Assembly: GCA_914767715.1 (NCBI GenBank)
Contig: OU612067.1
Location: 6,386,001 to 6,450,000 of the forward strand
Source: Membranipora membranacea
Taxonomy: Eukaryota; Bryozoa; Gymnolaemata; Cheilostomatida; Membraniporidae
Direction of reading: 5' to 3'
Length of the DNA stretch: 64,000 nt
Shown: positions 47,917 to 60,286 of the stretch, one piece after another
Position numbering within the stretch: the stretch's first letter is position 1
Layout of the letters: every line of letters starts with the position of its first letter
Program-made: the position numbers and the translations under genes
The notes under the pieces: generated by a model
What the model was told of the DNA's origin: nothing
What the model saw: only the letters and a program-made list of their open reading frames with translations
Database searches by the model: none

Positions 47917-50900
47917 ATGGCTGAGGAGCTGGATTTTCAAGGTGAGATATTCCAAGTCTTCTGAATCAGAAACATGTTCCTTAAACTCATTTGGTCTACT
48001 GCCTTCTTGCACTGTCGAATGATGTGGCAACCTATAGTTTGAGTTTGATGACATTTCCTTGGAAATTAAGCTGGTACATATCTGCAGCTTAAATATACCT
48101 TCATTTATAAATTAAAAGCTCTTGATTTGGTTTAGCACTTTGTTTGCGTTACTGAGATTTTTTGGCAAATAATTTCATATACATGCATATTATAATCAAG
48201 GTAAAATATTTTCTGATAGGTCAAATCAACTCATAATAACTTTAAAACTTTTAAACTTTAAAAGATTTTGATTTTTTTAACAGACTTACCGTATGAGGAC
48301 CCATCCTCCGGTAATAATAAGCCAGGAGAGCACACTGTAGAGTTTACTGATTTCCCCCCTGATGCTACAGAGGATCCTGATGATGATGAATCTCCTACTA
48401 AGGTACATATAGAGACCATCTAATGCCCTCACATTTCCATCAAATTTCCCTCAGATTTCACCTCCGTTGGTAATTGTTCTGTTACTCGCTGCTACCAATG
48501 TGAAGATCAAGCAGCCCTGTTAATTTGGCAATGAAGCACAAAAAAACGTCCGAGAGTATCCAAGTAAATTATTTATGGACGTCTCAAACTATCGGAACTC
48601 TGGCAAATAAATAGATGAGTCAACCTGTCCAACCTGGTCAACTGTTTGCACGAAAAAAGCATTTTTGACTTCGCGGTTGGATATAGCTCATGCTCAATTA
48701 AAGTTATCAATTCTTACCAATGATTTTTTTTATCTTCAATGTTCTCAAATACCAACCAGGCAAAAAAATTTATTTTAATTTTTATAGAATGAATCTGCAG
48801 ATAGTCAGACGAAGAAGCACTCTATATTCAGTCTAGCATTCTATCAGCAGTTTTTTGATGTTGATACATATGATGTTGGTAACAGGATACTCGGTTCAAT
48901 GGTGCCTAACCCTAAGCGTAATTACCTGGAACACGTTATCCGTCCAAAACCAGACCTTTATGGTAAGTATATATCACATTACATAATAAGATCCACAGGC
49001 TTTATATAATTGATCTAATCCATGGATCAGTTACAAAGTGAAGTTGCGGAGAGTCATGAAATATTGCAAAATCTGTTGGGTTGTTTGAAACAAAATGTCA
49101 TTTAAACATTAGAAAGACGGCAGTTATAAGGCGATTGTTGTCTTTTAAGTTCTTATTGTCCTGTTGCTTTATTTATTGCGATCAATTATGAACCAGTTCA
49201 TAGCTTTCGAATTTTTGACTACAGACTTACTCTGACAAAGAGACTGGTGTCTGCTCAACTGACGACTGTAGTCATTTCTTTGACATTAAAAAATATTTTT
49301 GTGATTTTACAGGACCTTTTTGGGTGTGTGCTACATTAACATTCTGTGTCGGTATAGCTGGTAATGTAGCTGATTTCTTTCACTCATCTGGTGAAGATTT
49401 CGTTTGGAGATATGACTTCCACAAAGGTATGATGCGAAGACTAACAACATGCTAGTACTGTAATGTAACTGGATACTTGTTGGCCCAAGAATACCAATCA
49501 CCCAATCTTAGATCCACGAACATAATAAATACCCAAACCAAAATTAAAACACATAATGCCTTAACTGACCAGCTCCTAGACCGCGAATATAAGTTGACAG
49601 TGATGGTGGTCTACTTATCTTCTGCATTCACTTGGAAGTTTGACCGTTAAAAATACCCCCTCCTCCCTCTTGACAGGCTCCCTGGGGGTGGCATATTGCA
49701 TACTTTGTTCCAGTTTAGAATTTTTCTACCGCAGGCACAATAAACTGTGCATCTATGTCACAACTGTAACATTGTTCTATTTTTATTATTATTCAGTTAC
49801 TCTATCAGCGACAGTGATATTTTGTTACTGGTTGATAATACCTCTGATTATTTGGGGAATACTGCGATGGAGGGGAAGTATAGCCGGATACACCCTGACA
49901 GAACTAATATGTGTATATGGTTACTCTCTAGCTATATTCATTCCCTGTTCAGTAAGTAAACAAACAACATTACTTATTTAGATTAGTATGTGAATGTGTG
50001 CGGAATTCATATTTAGAGTTATCGTGTACTGTTACTATCAGTTAATACAGGGGCTCATTCCCCCTGACCAATATTACTCCCAGAACCTTGATCTAATCTC
50101 ATTGTAATTACACAGGCGCAAATTAAAGTCACGCATTATGTACACTTAGCCTTTCAACATGGCGTTTGTGGTAATGATAGCCTAGTTCTGTGATCTACAT
50201 GCCCAGTCAAGATCACGAGTGTCAGTATGGTTTATAATGTCTAGTGGCATCTCAATTTAAAATTATATGTGACACAATATGTAGCCAGAGACTACAGAAT
50301 ATAGATATACTCTACTAGAGTTATCCCCTCATTGATATTAAGTGGACAACTCCCAGCTCAGCTGCTCAATGATTGTTGTTTTGGCAGATTTTATGGTTGA
50401 TAAATGTGTCATGGCTACAGATAATGATAGCTGTGATATGCAGCGCCCTCTCTGGAGCAACCCTTCTCATAACTCTATATCCAGCTGTCAAAAATGATAC
50501 AAAACAGGTGATTTGTTTGATTCATTTTATACACAATCTGATATTTCTTGGTGGATGTATCTCATTTCAATTAGTCACTAAGTATTTGATAGCATTTTTT
50601 CCTCCGCTACAGCAAGTTGGAGTGTTTAAACCATTGCTACCATGGCTGGGCTTGTACAGCTGGTGGCTCTGCTGGGCAAGGCCAGCTGTGGCAGCAGTGG
50701 TTTAAGGCATTGTTGAACCAAAATCTTGGAAACATCAATTATTGGGAATAGAAATAGGATTATTTGGCCGTTATTTCAAACCTTTTGGTTACTGGAGATA
50801 GTGTTGTGTAGTATGTGATTATTTCAAACATCTGTATGTTAAGACAAAATTCAGGTACATAAGTTTTTGCCTCTGTGGGGTGGTTGATGACCACTGGTTT

Positions 50901-51796
50901 TTATACTGTTTGTAGGTGATGGCGATATTCCTGATTATCGTTATAATACTTCATACTCTTCTGGCTACCGGTTTTGTGGTGAGTTCTATTTCTTGATCAG
51001 TTTTACTTCCTGATCAGTTTCACATCCTGTATTCAGAGGGGTATTTTCTAAATTTTTCGTAGTAACAAATGTTGTGCAATCATTTGTATTCTTCAGTTTC
51101 TTAATGTTGGTGTTTCTATTTTTGTAGCTATATTTCTTCAAATATAACTTGACCTCATCCACATCCCAGTCAGTCATTTCTACGAACTCCACACATACTG
51201 ATGCTAAAGAAGGACCCATCCCTGGAGAGCCGCCTGGTATCAAGAGAGACGAAATTCCATCTAAGGGTCAGACTATGAAAACAAGTAATTTAATGCAAAA
51301 AGGTCAACAACTTGTTCCTCAAGAACCGATACAAGAATCGGTAAAAGAACCTGTACAACAACAAGAACCTGTGCAACAACAACAACCTGTACAACAACAA
51401 CAGCAACATTTACAAGAACAACAAACTGTACAACAACAGCCTGTCGAACAACAACAGCAACTTGTACAAGAACAACAAACTGTACAACAACAACCTGTAC
51501 AACAACAGCCTGTCGAACAACAACAGCAACTTGTACAACAGGAAACTGTACAACAACCTGTACAACAACAACAGTCTGTACAACAACAACATCAACTTGT
51601 ACAACAGCAAACTGTACAACAACCTGTACAACAACAGCAACCTAACCATCAACAACAAACTGTACAACAACAACCTGTACAACAACAGCAACCTAACCAT
51701 CAACAACAAACTGTACAACAACAACCTGTACAACAACAAATACAACAACAACCTGTACAACAACAAAAAAATGTCCATCAACCAGAACCACAATAA
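47917..51796 (+). CDS. YIPF1: Yip1-domain Golgi membrane protein (YIPF1/2 type) with Gln-rich tail
   Basis: Eight exons, 479 aa, phases consistent: 47917-47941, 48284-48402, 48788-48962, 49313-49426, 49797-49951, 50388-50507, 50916-50978 and 51128-51796. The acidic cytosolic N-terminus has HTVEFTDFPPD. A segment FSLAFYQQFFDVDTYDVGNR leads to five membrane spans, including PFWVCATLTFCVGIAGNVAD and LICVYGYSLAIFIPC, typical of YIPF1/YIPF2. By family it acts in the Golgi and in traffic with Rab proteins. The family normally ends soon after the last span (human proteins are about 310 aa). Here exon 8 adds about 150 residues of VQQQP/VQQQQ repeats. Whether it is closer to YIPF1 or YIPF2 cannot be decided by eye. 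Confidence 0.9.
51350..51780 (+). repeat. Coding minisatellite (VQQQP-type, GTACAACAACAACCT unit)
   Basis: Imperfect 15-18 bp units of GTACAACAACAACCT type encode Gln-rich repeats in the last YIPF exon. Because the units consist of CAA-type triplets, the other plus frames (Asn/Tyr-rich) and one minus frame (Leu/Tyr-rich) are also open here. These are shadows. Confidence 0.92.
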
Positions 51797-54170
51797 CCTG
51801 AACGAGAACATTCTGCCCCAAAATAGACTAAGGAGAAACAAGCTTGACATCATGATTCTGTATGGCAGGAGAAAATCTTGCAGCAGGAAGCTCTAACGGA
51901 AACACATGTTGTACTTCAGCAAGCCATGAGATAAGAAAATTGTTAGGCAACAACAGCTGAGCAGAAGCAGATTGTGCAGAAGCAGATCGTTTAAAAACTT
52001 GGACATCACCAACCTGCACAACTGCTTTACCAGCCAGCGTTATGAATTGCTTGTATATACTAACCATAAAGTGTAGAGCTGAAACTTACTATATGGTCTG
52101 TTTCTCCCATCTGCTCTCTCTCTCTCTGCCTATAAAACAAGAAAACTGCACTTTTCAATTCAGTAGTTGTCTCATCCAATACTCTGGATGTATAGAGCCA
52201 GATCGGATGAATTTTGAAGGAATAATAGCCGCAAAAAAGCCGTGGCAAGATAATCCCATCTCAAATAGGTTAACAGATTTCAATATATATGCATAAAATA
52301 TTTATTCCTTTTCTTATTACTGTTTCGTCTCACCCTAGCTATGTATTTTGTATTGTTCAGCTGCACTGGATATAAGCTGATTGGTTACTGCTGAGTGTTT
52401 ATTTTTAGTCTTACAATTCATCTTCCTATATCTCTGCAATGGATACATGTACATGATAACACTAATTAATATATTTGCATCAAAGCTAGATGGAATTATC
52501 ATTGAGATACAAATTAGTAAGACATATGAGTACCTGTCCAACAGCTGTCCCTCTGTTTCACCTGCTGTCAAATAAAGATTTTGTCCTGTATTATTCTGTC
52601 GGTCATTTCATCAACTTTATCAGACTTAAGAATGTTGAAGAAGAAAATTATGATCACTGCATAAACTGTATGATACCCATAGACGTATGGACTTTCATTT
52701 CCTGTGTCATTTCCTGCGTCATTTTCACTTTAGTATGCAAAAATGTCACCACAAAACTTTGTTGGGAACATCATAACTTGTGCAAAACTTAAATCTGGGA
52801 AACATATTGACGGAATTGTGCAACTCGATTGCACACATCATGTTATAACTATTCGATTTTGATTTAGACATTACTGTTTGCATTGAGGTTAAATGATATT
52901 TATGACGAAATATTTATACGAAATATGCTGCTGGCCTAGCATTCACATGTTGTATGATGGAAGGCAATATATCTACTTCGTGTACTAGGCATCAGTGTCC
53001 TTTTATCGATTTATTCGATTTATCAGACCTTTTATCGATTTATTTACTTTATTGCTTATATATTACACTGCGTTTCATACCCAAGAATTGTCTGACAATT
53101 CTGTACAATTCTAGAATTGTTCGAAACTGACCTATATATCATTACCCAACCAGCAACCATTATTGTGTAATTATCCCTGCCATATTCATTATTGCTATTG
53201 TATAGTTTAGTTATAGTATCAGTTCTAGTCAAAATTATATAATTGGATTGACATTGTATTCAATGAGTTTGTATTTAGATGACCAGGCAAGCTATGCTGT
53301 AATGAATAGATATTGCTGTGCAAAGAAGCATCAAAGTCTATATTGCGGGAGGCCCAGGTTCAAATCCCCACTGGGGCAAATGTTTTCCTTTCGTTTCATT
53401 ATGATGGAAATTGAAAGCATTCCATTCGAATTGTCCGCTCACAATTTTTGTAAGCACAGAAAAATCTTAGTAATGAGTACGATGACCCGACAAAATACTT
53501 ATGTTCAACTCTTCTGTGTTGTACACTACCCTACGCTATATTTTGTGCACTCTGTTAATATTGGCAGCAACTGCATAAATAGAATACATCAGCTAAACTA
53601 TGCTAGCAGAATTATCAGAAAACTTTGCTACTAATAAAAATGTACAACATCGCTCACCAGATGAGCGAGGAATTACTTTGTATCAACTGTCCTACATGCC
53701 TAAGTGGAGAGAAGTGATATGTGAATGAGACCATATTTTCCACAGAACCACTGACTACTGAAATATGCTGACTGATGCTAAAACAAACTCAAACTTGGGG
53801 TCACAGCAAGTAGTATGAGTACTGATTATTGGCATAGTCTAAACTACGCTCCTTGTGATTATTGAGAGTGAATGGCTTTCAGCTATTTCTATTTGTTAGC
53901 CGAAGATGCTCTGAGCATGGAGTTAGCTCTGAATGTTATGGTATGTGGGCTGAGGGAGGCAAAGGTAAATCAACTATTGTAAGCCTGGTATATATTCATT
54001 ACCTGTCTACAAAGGAGCTCTTGATGTTATACTATATCATTCTCAGCCATCTCAGCTATATGGTGTACAGGAAGTAATCTTGGCATATTTCTCTCTCACT
54101 CTTGGATGGTAGTTCCCTAGTAGGTGTTGGCACTTGTACAGATAGTATTATCGTATTAAAATAGAGGAGT
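51797..54170. other. No gene supported after YIPF
   Basis: Contains the probable YIPF 3' UTR. Near 53349 a B-box-like GGTTCAAATCC sits in a GC-richer patch (53335-53375) and may be a tRNA-derived SINE remnant. Short TATCGATTTAT repeats lie near 53000-53045. Confidence 0.4.
52571..52576 (+). promoter_or_regulatory. Possible polyadenylation signal of YIPF
   Basis: AATAAA 775 nt past the YIPF stop codon, followed by a T-rich stretch. It is the first clear candidate downstream. Confidence 0.35.
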
Positions 54171-54420
54171 AGGAGGTGGCTCGGTGGTAAGAGCGCCGGA
54201 CTTTCATCATGCAAGTGTTGAAAGTCGTGGGTTTGAATCCCACTGCAGTCCACTGACTACTGGGAGTTGTTGGACCCCCAGGTGTGCTTCGACCTGCCTA
54301 CAAACTGAGAGCAAATTGGCGCAGTCATTGCAGCCTCGCCCTGAAGGCACACTATTTCGCCGCCACGATGTGGTGAGTGACCAACCATTGGGATTTTAAC
54401 CAACATTTAAAAAAAAATGT
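54171..54420 (+). mobile_element. tRNA-derived SINE
   Basis: The head resembles a tRNA: GGAGGTGGCTCGGTGG with A box (TGGCTCGGTGG, about 54177) and B box GGTTTGAATCC (54230-54240) at tRNA-like distance. An unrelated body follows, ending near an A-rich stretch (AACATTTAAAAAAAAATG) at 54400-54420. The anticodon arm is not a clean stem, so this is a SINE rather than a tRNA gene. Confidence 0.75.
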
Positions 54421-55074
54421 TAGACTAGTGGCAACACCGTTTAAAGTAATAAATTTAAATCTGTCAGCTTGAGTGCCACAAGCAGGGAGGTGAGCCCTGA
54501 ACAGGCATAATTACATAATTACCTTGATATCCTTGTTGTCAAAATTTTTAATTGACCAATTAAGTAGAATTAACACTGTTTGTTAATCCTTCACACACAT
54601 TCCATTGCACTTGTAACAAGTCATCATGACACACTTGTGGAATCAGACAGACAGGAGTCATTGTAAGCTGACCTAACTTCCTGTCTTTTGCCGCTGATAA
54701 TGAATACGGTGAGTTTTTAATTTCGCGAATATTCATTTTTATAATGATGGTTGTTTGGGTGTAAGTGAAATCATGATCATTCTTTGACAGAAGAGTGAGG
54801 GGGCGGGAAGTTGTAACATTTTATGCAAAATACTAGATAATTGTCCAAATTCCATTTGTATATTTTTATCAAATTATTTCACCTAACTCTGCTTCAAAGC
54901 TCATCATTGTACAGAGTTATTATGCCAAGAATGAGATTGCCTCGCAAAAAAACCTTAAATTCTCTAGCGCCCTTATTCTCTAGTATTTGCAAAAAAGTTT
55001 CATTGATTTTCCGCGCTTCTTGGTCAACTTCATGAGTTGAGCCAGCATTATATGATAATCTGTGTGTTTACCCA
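54421..55074. other. No gene supported
   Basis: AT-rich sequence between the SINE and the foldback element. Confidence 0.45.
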
Positions 55075-55200
55075 AAGGGTTGTCCATTTTTAAATTTACT
55101 GGTACCTTATCAGTTCTGTGAAGGTCGCCTATGAATGCCTGTGTAAACAAAATGAATATTCTGACTGGCTTATCTTGATTATGACTTCATGGGTAAACAA

Positions 55201-57014
55201 CATAGAGTTATTATATACTCTAGAGTGGACAATGCAGTGCTCAAATGTCCTTAATTATTGCGAAATCCATGACACGCCGCAATCTGGTTGTGCATGGCTA
55301 GTGCCTGTATCATATTACTTATCATTGAGAATATAGGAATTGAGCATGACAATTTATGTTTTAGAGCGCTTATAGCCATTTTTGCGGAAAACTTTTCATG
55401 TCACACCATGTGAAACACTTGTAGGTATTTTCACTTGCAGCCATTGGAAAATTTTTCTGTGTTTTCCCATCAAAATAAGCCAAAACCCCAACGGCAAACA
55501 CATCATTGTGATGAGAAAAATTACCGGGGTAGCTTGTTTTTTCCACGTTTCTCCCAACCATAAGTTGTATTCTGTCTCTTTTACTCATATGTTAGCCATC
55601 AAGTGAGTCAATGTTATTTGTTCAGTACAAGGTGTACACATAGCTTCTGGAAAAACTGACTGGAGGTTAAAAGTCAGCCTCTAAGTTCCGCCATTTGCAG
55701 AAGCAATTTACATACGGTTCTGACGTAAGATTCGGTAAGATTTGGCTATGTCATTTAGAGTTCTAAATTCCCTCTCTGGTGGTGTCCTCTAGTTTTTGAA
55801 TTCGCAAAACCATTCAACATACACAGCAGGTTTTGAAAGCATATAAATGAATGCATTTCGTTTTTGATAAGTCGCTGAGTATCAAGTGAATCTTTGAATG
55901 GAAAACTCACATACCTATCCAGACTGACTCCAGGTTTTACAGAACAAACACTCACTAAGGTGACATTTTAAGTTGACGGATATTTCTGATTTCTCACCAT
56001 ACTTGAAATAAGGGACCATTTGCTTCAGAGCGGTGGTCGGTCGTTGTGGATGTTTGATACAATTTTCTGGTATGTTTATTATGACTATGGTTGTTTTGTT
56101 TGTGTTGTAAATTAGTTGAGATGGCAACTTCAGCATCATACAGAATATTTTGTATACACTCCAGTCAAGGCACTGGCAGTTGACGTATACATGTGTATTT
56201 GTTTGCATAGTTTTGAGGGAAGGGGGATTAGTGTAGTAGTGTGCAATCCTTTGAAATGACCAGAGTTAGCATTTCATACAGCTGTGATTCTCTGTCAGAA
56301 ATGGATTGATGCTATAAAAATATAAGAGAGGCAGAAAGTGATCTAACGAGCAATGATGACTGACAGTAACACCACATCTGATTTTAGCACCAATCTTAAT
56401 TGATCTTCTTTGACATAAGAAACAAAAAAACTTATTATAATATCCTCAATAAATTAATGTCATCTGGAGAGCAAATCTGAATCCGGACTTTATGTACACT
56501 GTGACTGAAAATGAGGCAAGCTGCAAACTTTTACACCTCCGATCACTTGTTCACAGGCTACTCGTACTTCATTTAATCAAAAATAAAAAAAACCCACTGA
56601 ATGTGTAACATATGAGTAAGAGAGACAGTACACAGCTTATATGGCTGGCAAGTGGCAGTAGAAAAAACAAGCTAGCCCGGTAATTTTTTTCATCACAATG
56701 ATGTGTTTGCGGTTGGAGTTTTGGCTTATTTTGATGGGAAAACATAGAAAAATTTTCCAATGGCTGCAAGTGAAAATACCTACAAGTGTTCCACATAGTG
56801 GGCTATTAAAATTTTTTCCCGAAAAAATGGCTATAAGCGCTCTAAAACTTAAATTTTCATACCCGATTCCTAAATTTTCAGTGATAAATTATATGATACA
56901 GGCACTAGCCATGCACAACCAGATTGGATTTGGATTTTGCAATAATTAAGTAGGACAAAAACTGATGCTATTTTTGTCCACATTGTCCACTCTAGAGTAT
57001 ATAATAACTCTATG
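55201..57014. mobile_element. Inner long-TIR element with 8-bp target duplication
   Basis: A 1,814-bp element with terminal repeats of about 400 bp, starting CATAGAGTTATTATATACTC. It is flanked by GTAAACAA (55193-55200) and GTAAATAA (57015-57022), an 8-bp duplication with one difference. The uninterrupted site is preserved in the right arm of the outer element (about 58032-58045, inverted), which proves insertion into the outer arm. The central 1 kb encodes no recognised transposase. Confidence 0.88.
55915..56208 (-). other. Unassigned open frame inside the inner element
   Basis: 97 codons on the minus strand, Cys-containing (NCQCLDW, SECLFCKTW), ending near a plausible splice donor (GATAG then GTATGTGAG at about 55915). 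No family is recognised. It could be a captured host exon or chance. Confidence 0.25.
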
Positions 57015-57454
57015 GTAAATAACTTGGATACCAACTGTTACAATACATCCAATTATGCTTGGCTAAGATGTTGATGTCAAGTGACACACTTGGCAATTTA
57101 GACACTGTGAGAATCTTGTTCAAATTCAATAAGCTAATCTCATTGAAAATGATCAGGCAGATTAAACCAATGAACTCCCTCTTCATTGATTAAACTGTAC
57201 ATCGTAGCCATTAATTGCATGCATCAAAGAGTTTGGTATGTTAAAGGTTCTATCAACCTGAAATTTCAATCATTTCAACAAATTCAGATTAGGGGCTTGC
57301 AGGGCCATTACAGCAGTTAGATTTTAAAGCGATAAATTATTGCCTGGACAGCCTTCAAGCAGATAATCTTTCAAAGCTCTCAGATTATTATTATCGGCTG
57401 CATTGGAGAGGTATACATCCGAGGGTGCTGGGGGCTGGAACAATCAACAATGAA

Positions 57455-57580
57455 AGCTCCCCCACTGAGGCTCGAACCCACAACTCCTGCGGCACTAATC
57501 GTGACTAGCAAGTGAATAGCATTGAATAGCAATGGCAGTGAATAGCAAGCGCGCTAATCGATTGCGCCATCTCACCATCC
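57455..57580 (-). mobile_element. tRNA-like SINE head in foldback spacer
   Basis: On the minus strand, GGTGAGATGGCGCAATCGAT begins an A-box region and GGGTTCGAGCCTC is a B box (about 57467-57480). The gap between them is enlarged by repeated TTGCTATTCA-type units, so the tRNA fold is broken. The full SINE length is unclear. Confidence 0.6.
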
Positions 57581-58160
57581 CCAAAAAAGAATGGGTCGAT
57601 GGCGCTAATTAGATAGCCCACTATTCACTACTCGGAGCTGTGTTCTCTCATCCCACAGCACATTCCAATCCATCATCGCCACCCTATGAAACACAGCGTA
57701 GGTGTTAGGGTTATTGGCCTTACATGGCCCATTGCTGGGACCCCTTGTAGTAGGTTTACAGTGACCACCAGACATTCTGTACAGACGAGTTCTATTGTGT
57801 CATTGAATGATAGGCCTGTTTGATTTACTCTTGCTTCTCTCTACCCATATACCATAAAATTCAATTAATGGCTACAATGTACAGTTTAATCTGCCTGATC
57901 ATTTTCAATGAGATTAGCTTATTGAATTTGAACAAGATTCTCACAGTGTCTAAATTGCCAATTGTGTACCTTTCACTTGACATCAACATCTTAGCCAAGC
58001 ATAATTGGATGTATTGTAACAGTTGGTATCCAAGTTATTTACCCATGAAGTCATAATCAAGATAAGCCAGTCAGAATGTTCATTTTGTTTACACTGGCAT
58101 TCATAGGCAACCTTCACAGAACTGATAAGGTTCCAGTAAATTTAAAAATGGACAACCCTT

Positions 58161-58614
58161 CGTATCTTTAGCTGAATCTTCGAACTCAATGTAAACCGGA
58201 AAGCATTTCCATAGATCTGCTCAGCTCGTTGTCATGGTTGTGTAAGGGTAAGGGAAAACCATAATGATGGATTCTCTTGACAAAATTTTATTATTAATTT
58301 ACCTTCATATATGAATCAAAGACAAGCAAAAATCCAACTACATTGAAAACAAATTGAGAACAAATACGAACTAATATGTTTGAAAAAACAAATACAAATT
58401 TCATACGATAAAACTAACAAGTCCACTGGGCTTCATTTATGGTCAAATATCGAGATCAGTGAGATCATCTTCGACATTGTTGTATCATATATAATTTGAT
58501 CATATTTATGTAAATTTATATCTATTATCACACTTGAATAGAGATCTAATAGCATGGCTGTATGATACAAACCTCAACATGGAGATAAATTGTGATAATT
58601 GAATAAAGTTGTAT
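58161..58614. other. No gene supported
   Basis: Includes the probable 3' UTR of the protease gene. A minus-strand AATAAA lies near 58286-58291. Confidence 0.45.
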
Positions 58615-60094
58615 TTACTCATTTGGGGTGAGCAGTCTAAGGTTGCCAACTAGGTGCCTGTAATCTTGCTGTATCTCCTCTATCGCAGCATTTAATACTA
58701 TTGCCTCGTAGACGTCACTCTCAGTAGGACAAAAACCTCTCAGAATACCTATTGCCAATGCCTTACCATTAGATATCATGTAAATCAAGCTGCCGCTGTC
58801 ACCTAGTTCAAAGGGTTCACACCTACAAATACAATAAAATTTAAATTGAAGCAATCTCAGCATCATCAACCCACAGAAGAAATAAGTTATTTGAGTAAAT
58901 GTAGAAATGAAGAGAAAATGTAAGAAATGCTGACCCGTCATCCAGGACAAAAGGGATACACGCTCCCGTGAGTGGAATAGCATCTTCTAGCATTACATCT
59001 TCCTGTTCCTCAACATCTCTTGCCATTCGAGTGATGGTTCCGGCTCGATAGGTTCCGGCTTGGCGTCCTGCAGCATGAACACTGTAATTAACCATTCTGT
59101 TGATCATTCGAGGGGACAGCTGACGAATTGAGGATATAGAATTTAAAATAGGATCTTCATTGACCAGATTTCTGATAATTTCGGCTTTGCCAGCTTCTAC
59201 TGGCATCAGAACCATATCCATCATATAGTCATGAGGTAAAGCGTCACGTTTATGTCTCCTCATACTATACACAAGAAGAGGAGGATTACACATATGCACA
59301 TGATACATGGAATCGGTCTGGGTCAAGGCTACATAAGCATATTTATCTATTTGTCTTTGAACATTTTCACGGCAATGCCTTAGCCTTGTTTGGATTTTTT
59401 GCGGCTCCCCATAAAACCTTCTCATCACTTTGTCCTCGAGAAGCAGGTGGGCAGATGTGACGGCAAATAGACATTCCTCATTGTCTTTGTGCGGCTGATT
59501 TCCACGAAGTATAATTCCACAAGTAGCCTCGGGCCCACATTCCCAGTTGCTGCCTACTTGATCGTAGTTTTTCTTCTTTACGATGCAGCTCAAGTCGGAA
59601 GACGTGGGTTTTAAGTTTGTGAGCTCAAATTGGTAAGTTGGGAATTTCGATTGTAGCTTTGATTCAATTTCTTGCTTCTTTTTTTTTGTTATTCCTTTTC
59701 CCAGAACAGCAATCTTATTGCTAACTTTGATTGACAGGGTCCACGTGGCATCAATGATACTTTCTTCTCTGCAGTGGTTTTTGAGAGCCCTTAACAAATC
59801 TTTCGGAGGTTCTTTGTAGGCGATAGGTTCACATGAAGTTTCACACCCTTTTAGGAACTCCATGAAATCATCCTCATTAATAATGTCATCATTCTTTACT
59901 GAAACATTGGATGGTATTTCCTTTGTCTTTTTTGAGCCAGTAGGGAGTGGCTCGTTGGGAGGCAGGGCTGAGTTGCTGATCTTACTGTTTGATTTGGCCA
60001 TGTTTAGGATCTCATCTATGCTCATTTCAGAGAACTGTGGGCAGAGTTCACTAGCAGTTTTCTGCCTGCGATGTCCATCGAAACAAGAAGCCAT
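58615..60094 (-). CDS. Predicted cytoplasmic trypsin-fold serine protease
   Basis: Two coding exons, 60094-58935 and 58822-58615, joined in phase 2, giving 455 aa. A 5' UTR exon ends at 60286 (donor GTGAG), and the exon containing the ATG starts at 60109 (TTTTTTCAG before it). There is no signal peptide or membrane segment. The C-terminal half has a PA-clan triad: FAVTSAHLL (His216), DYMMDMVLMP (Asp293) and ELGDSGSLIY (Ser396). Residues 1-115 are acidic and polar. Residues 116-175 form a Lys-rich possible extra domain (TWTLSIKVSNK, GKGITKKKKQE). The layout recalls the vertebrate FAM111 proteases (N-terminal domains plus intracellular trypsin fold), but I see no sequence match that proves it. 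The chosen ATG is the first after the acceptor. Confidence 0.75.
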
Positions 60095-60286
60095 CCTAAC
60101 TCGAAATATCTGAAAAAACATCAGAGTTTTCAATATGGGGTGCGGGTGAAGTCTCCTTACACTTTTGGGAACAAACAATATAGAAATGTAAGCAAACACT
60201 TCCTCATTCAAGCTGTTAAGCTACTGGTGCATTTATATGATTTGCGATGAAAGTAACCAAAATTGAGGTTGTAAACTAAACTCACC

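Larger units (their letters stand above)
55075..58160. mobile_element. Outer inverted-repeat (foldback) DNA element
   Basis: The left arm starts AAGGGTTGTCCATTTTTAAA and the right arm ends with its inverse. Arms of about 300 bp (55075-57217 with the inner insertion removed, and 57861-58160) match in inverted orientation with few differences. One is a roughly 28-bp extra block in the left arm with CAATGAACTCCCTC. The left arm is split by another element (55201-57014), and the spacer carries a tRNA-like SINE. No target duplication is evident at the outer ends. Non-autonomous. Confidence 0.85.

Noticed and set aside
51410-51896. Long Asn/Tyr-rich and Leu-rich frames over the YIPF tail
   Set aside because: They are out-of-frame or antisense shadows of CAA-type repeats.
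53335-53375. tRNA-like B box GGTTCAAATCC
   Set aside because: No matching acceptor, D or anticodon stems upstream; at most a SINE remnant.
55755-55955. GPCR-like DRY motif (SLDRYV) in the inner element
   Set aside because: No transmembrane pattern around it; chance match.
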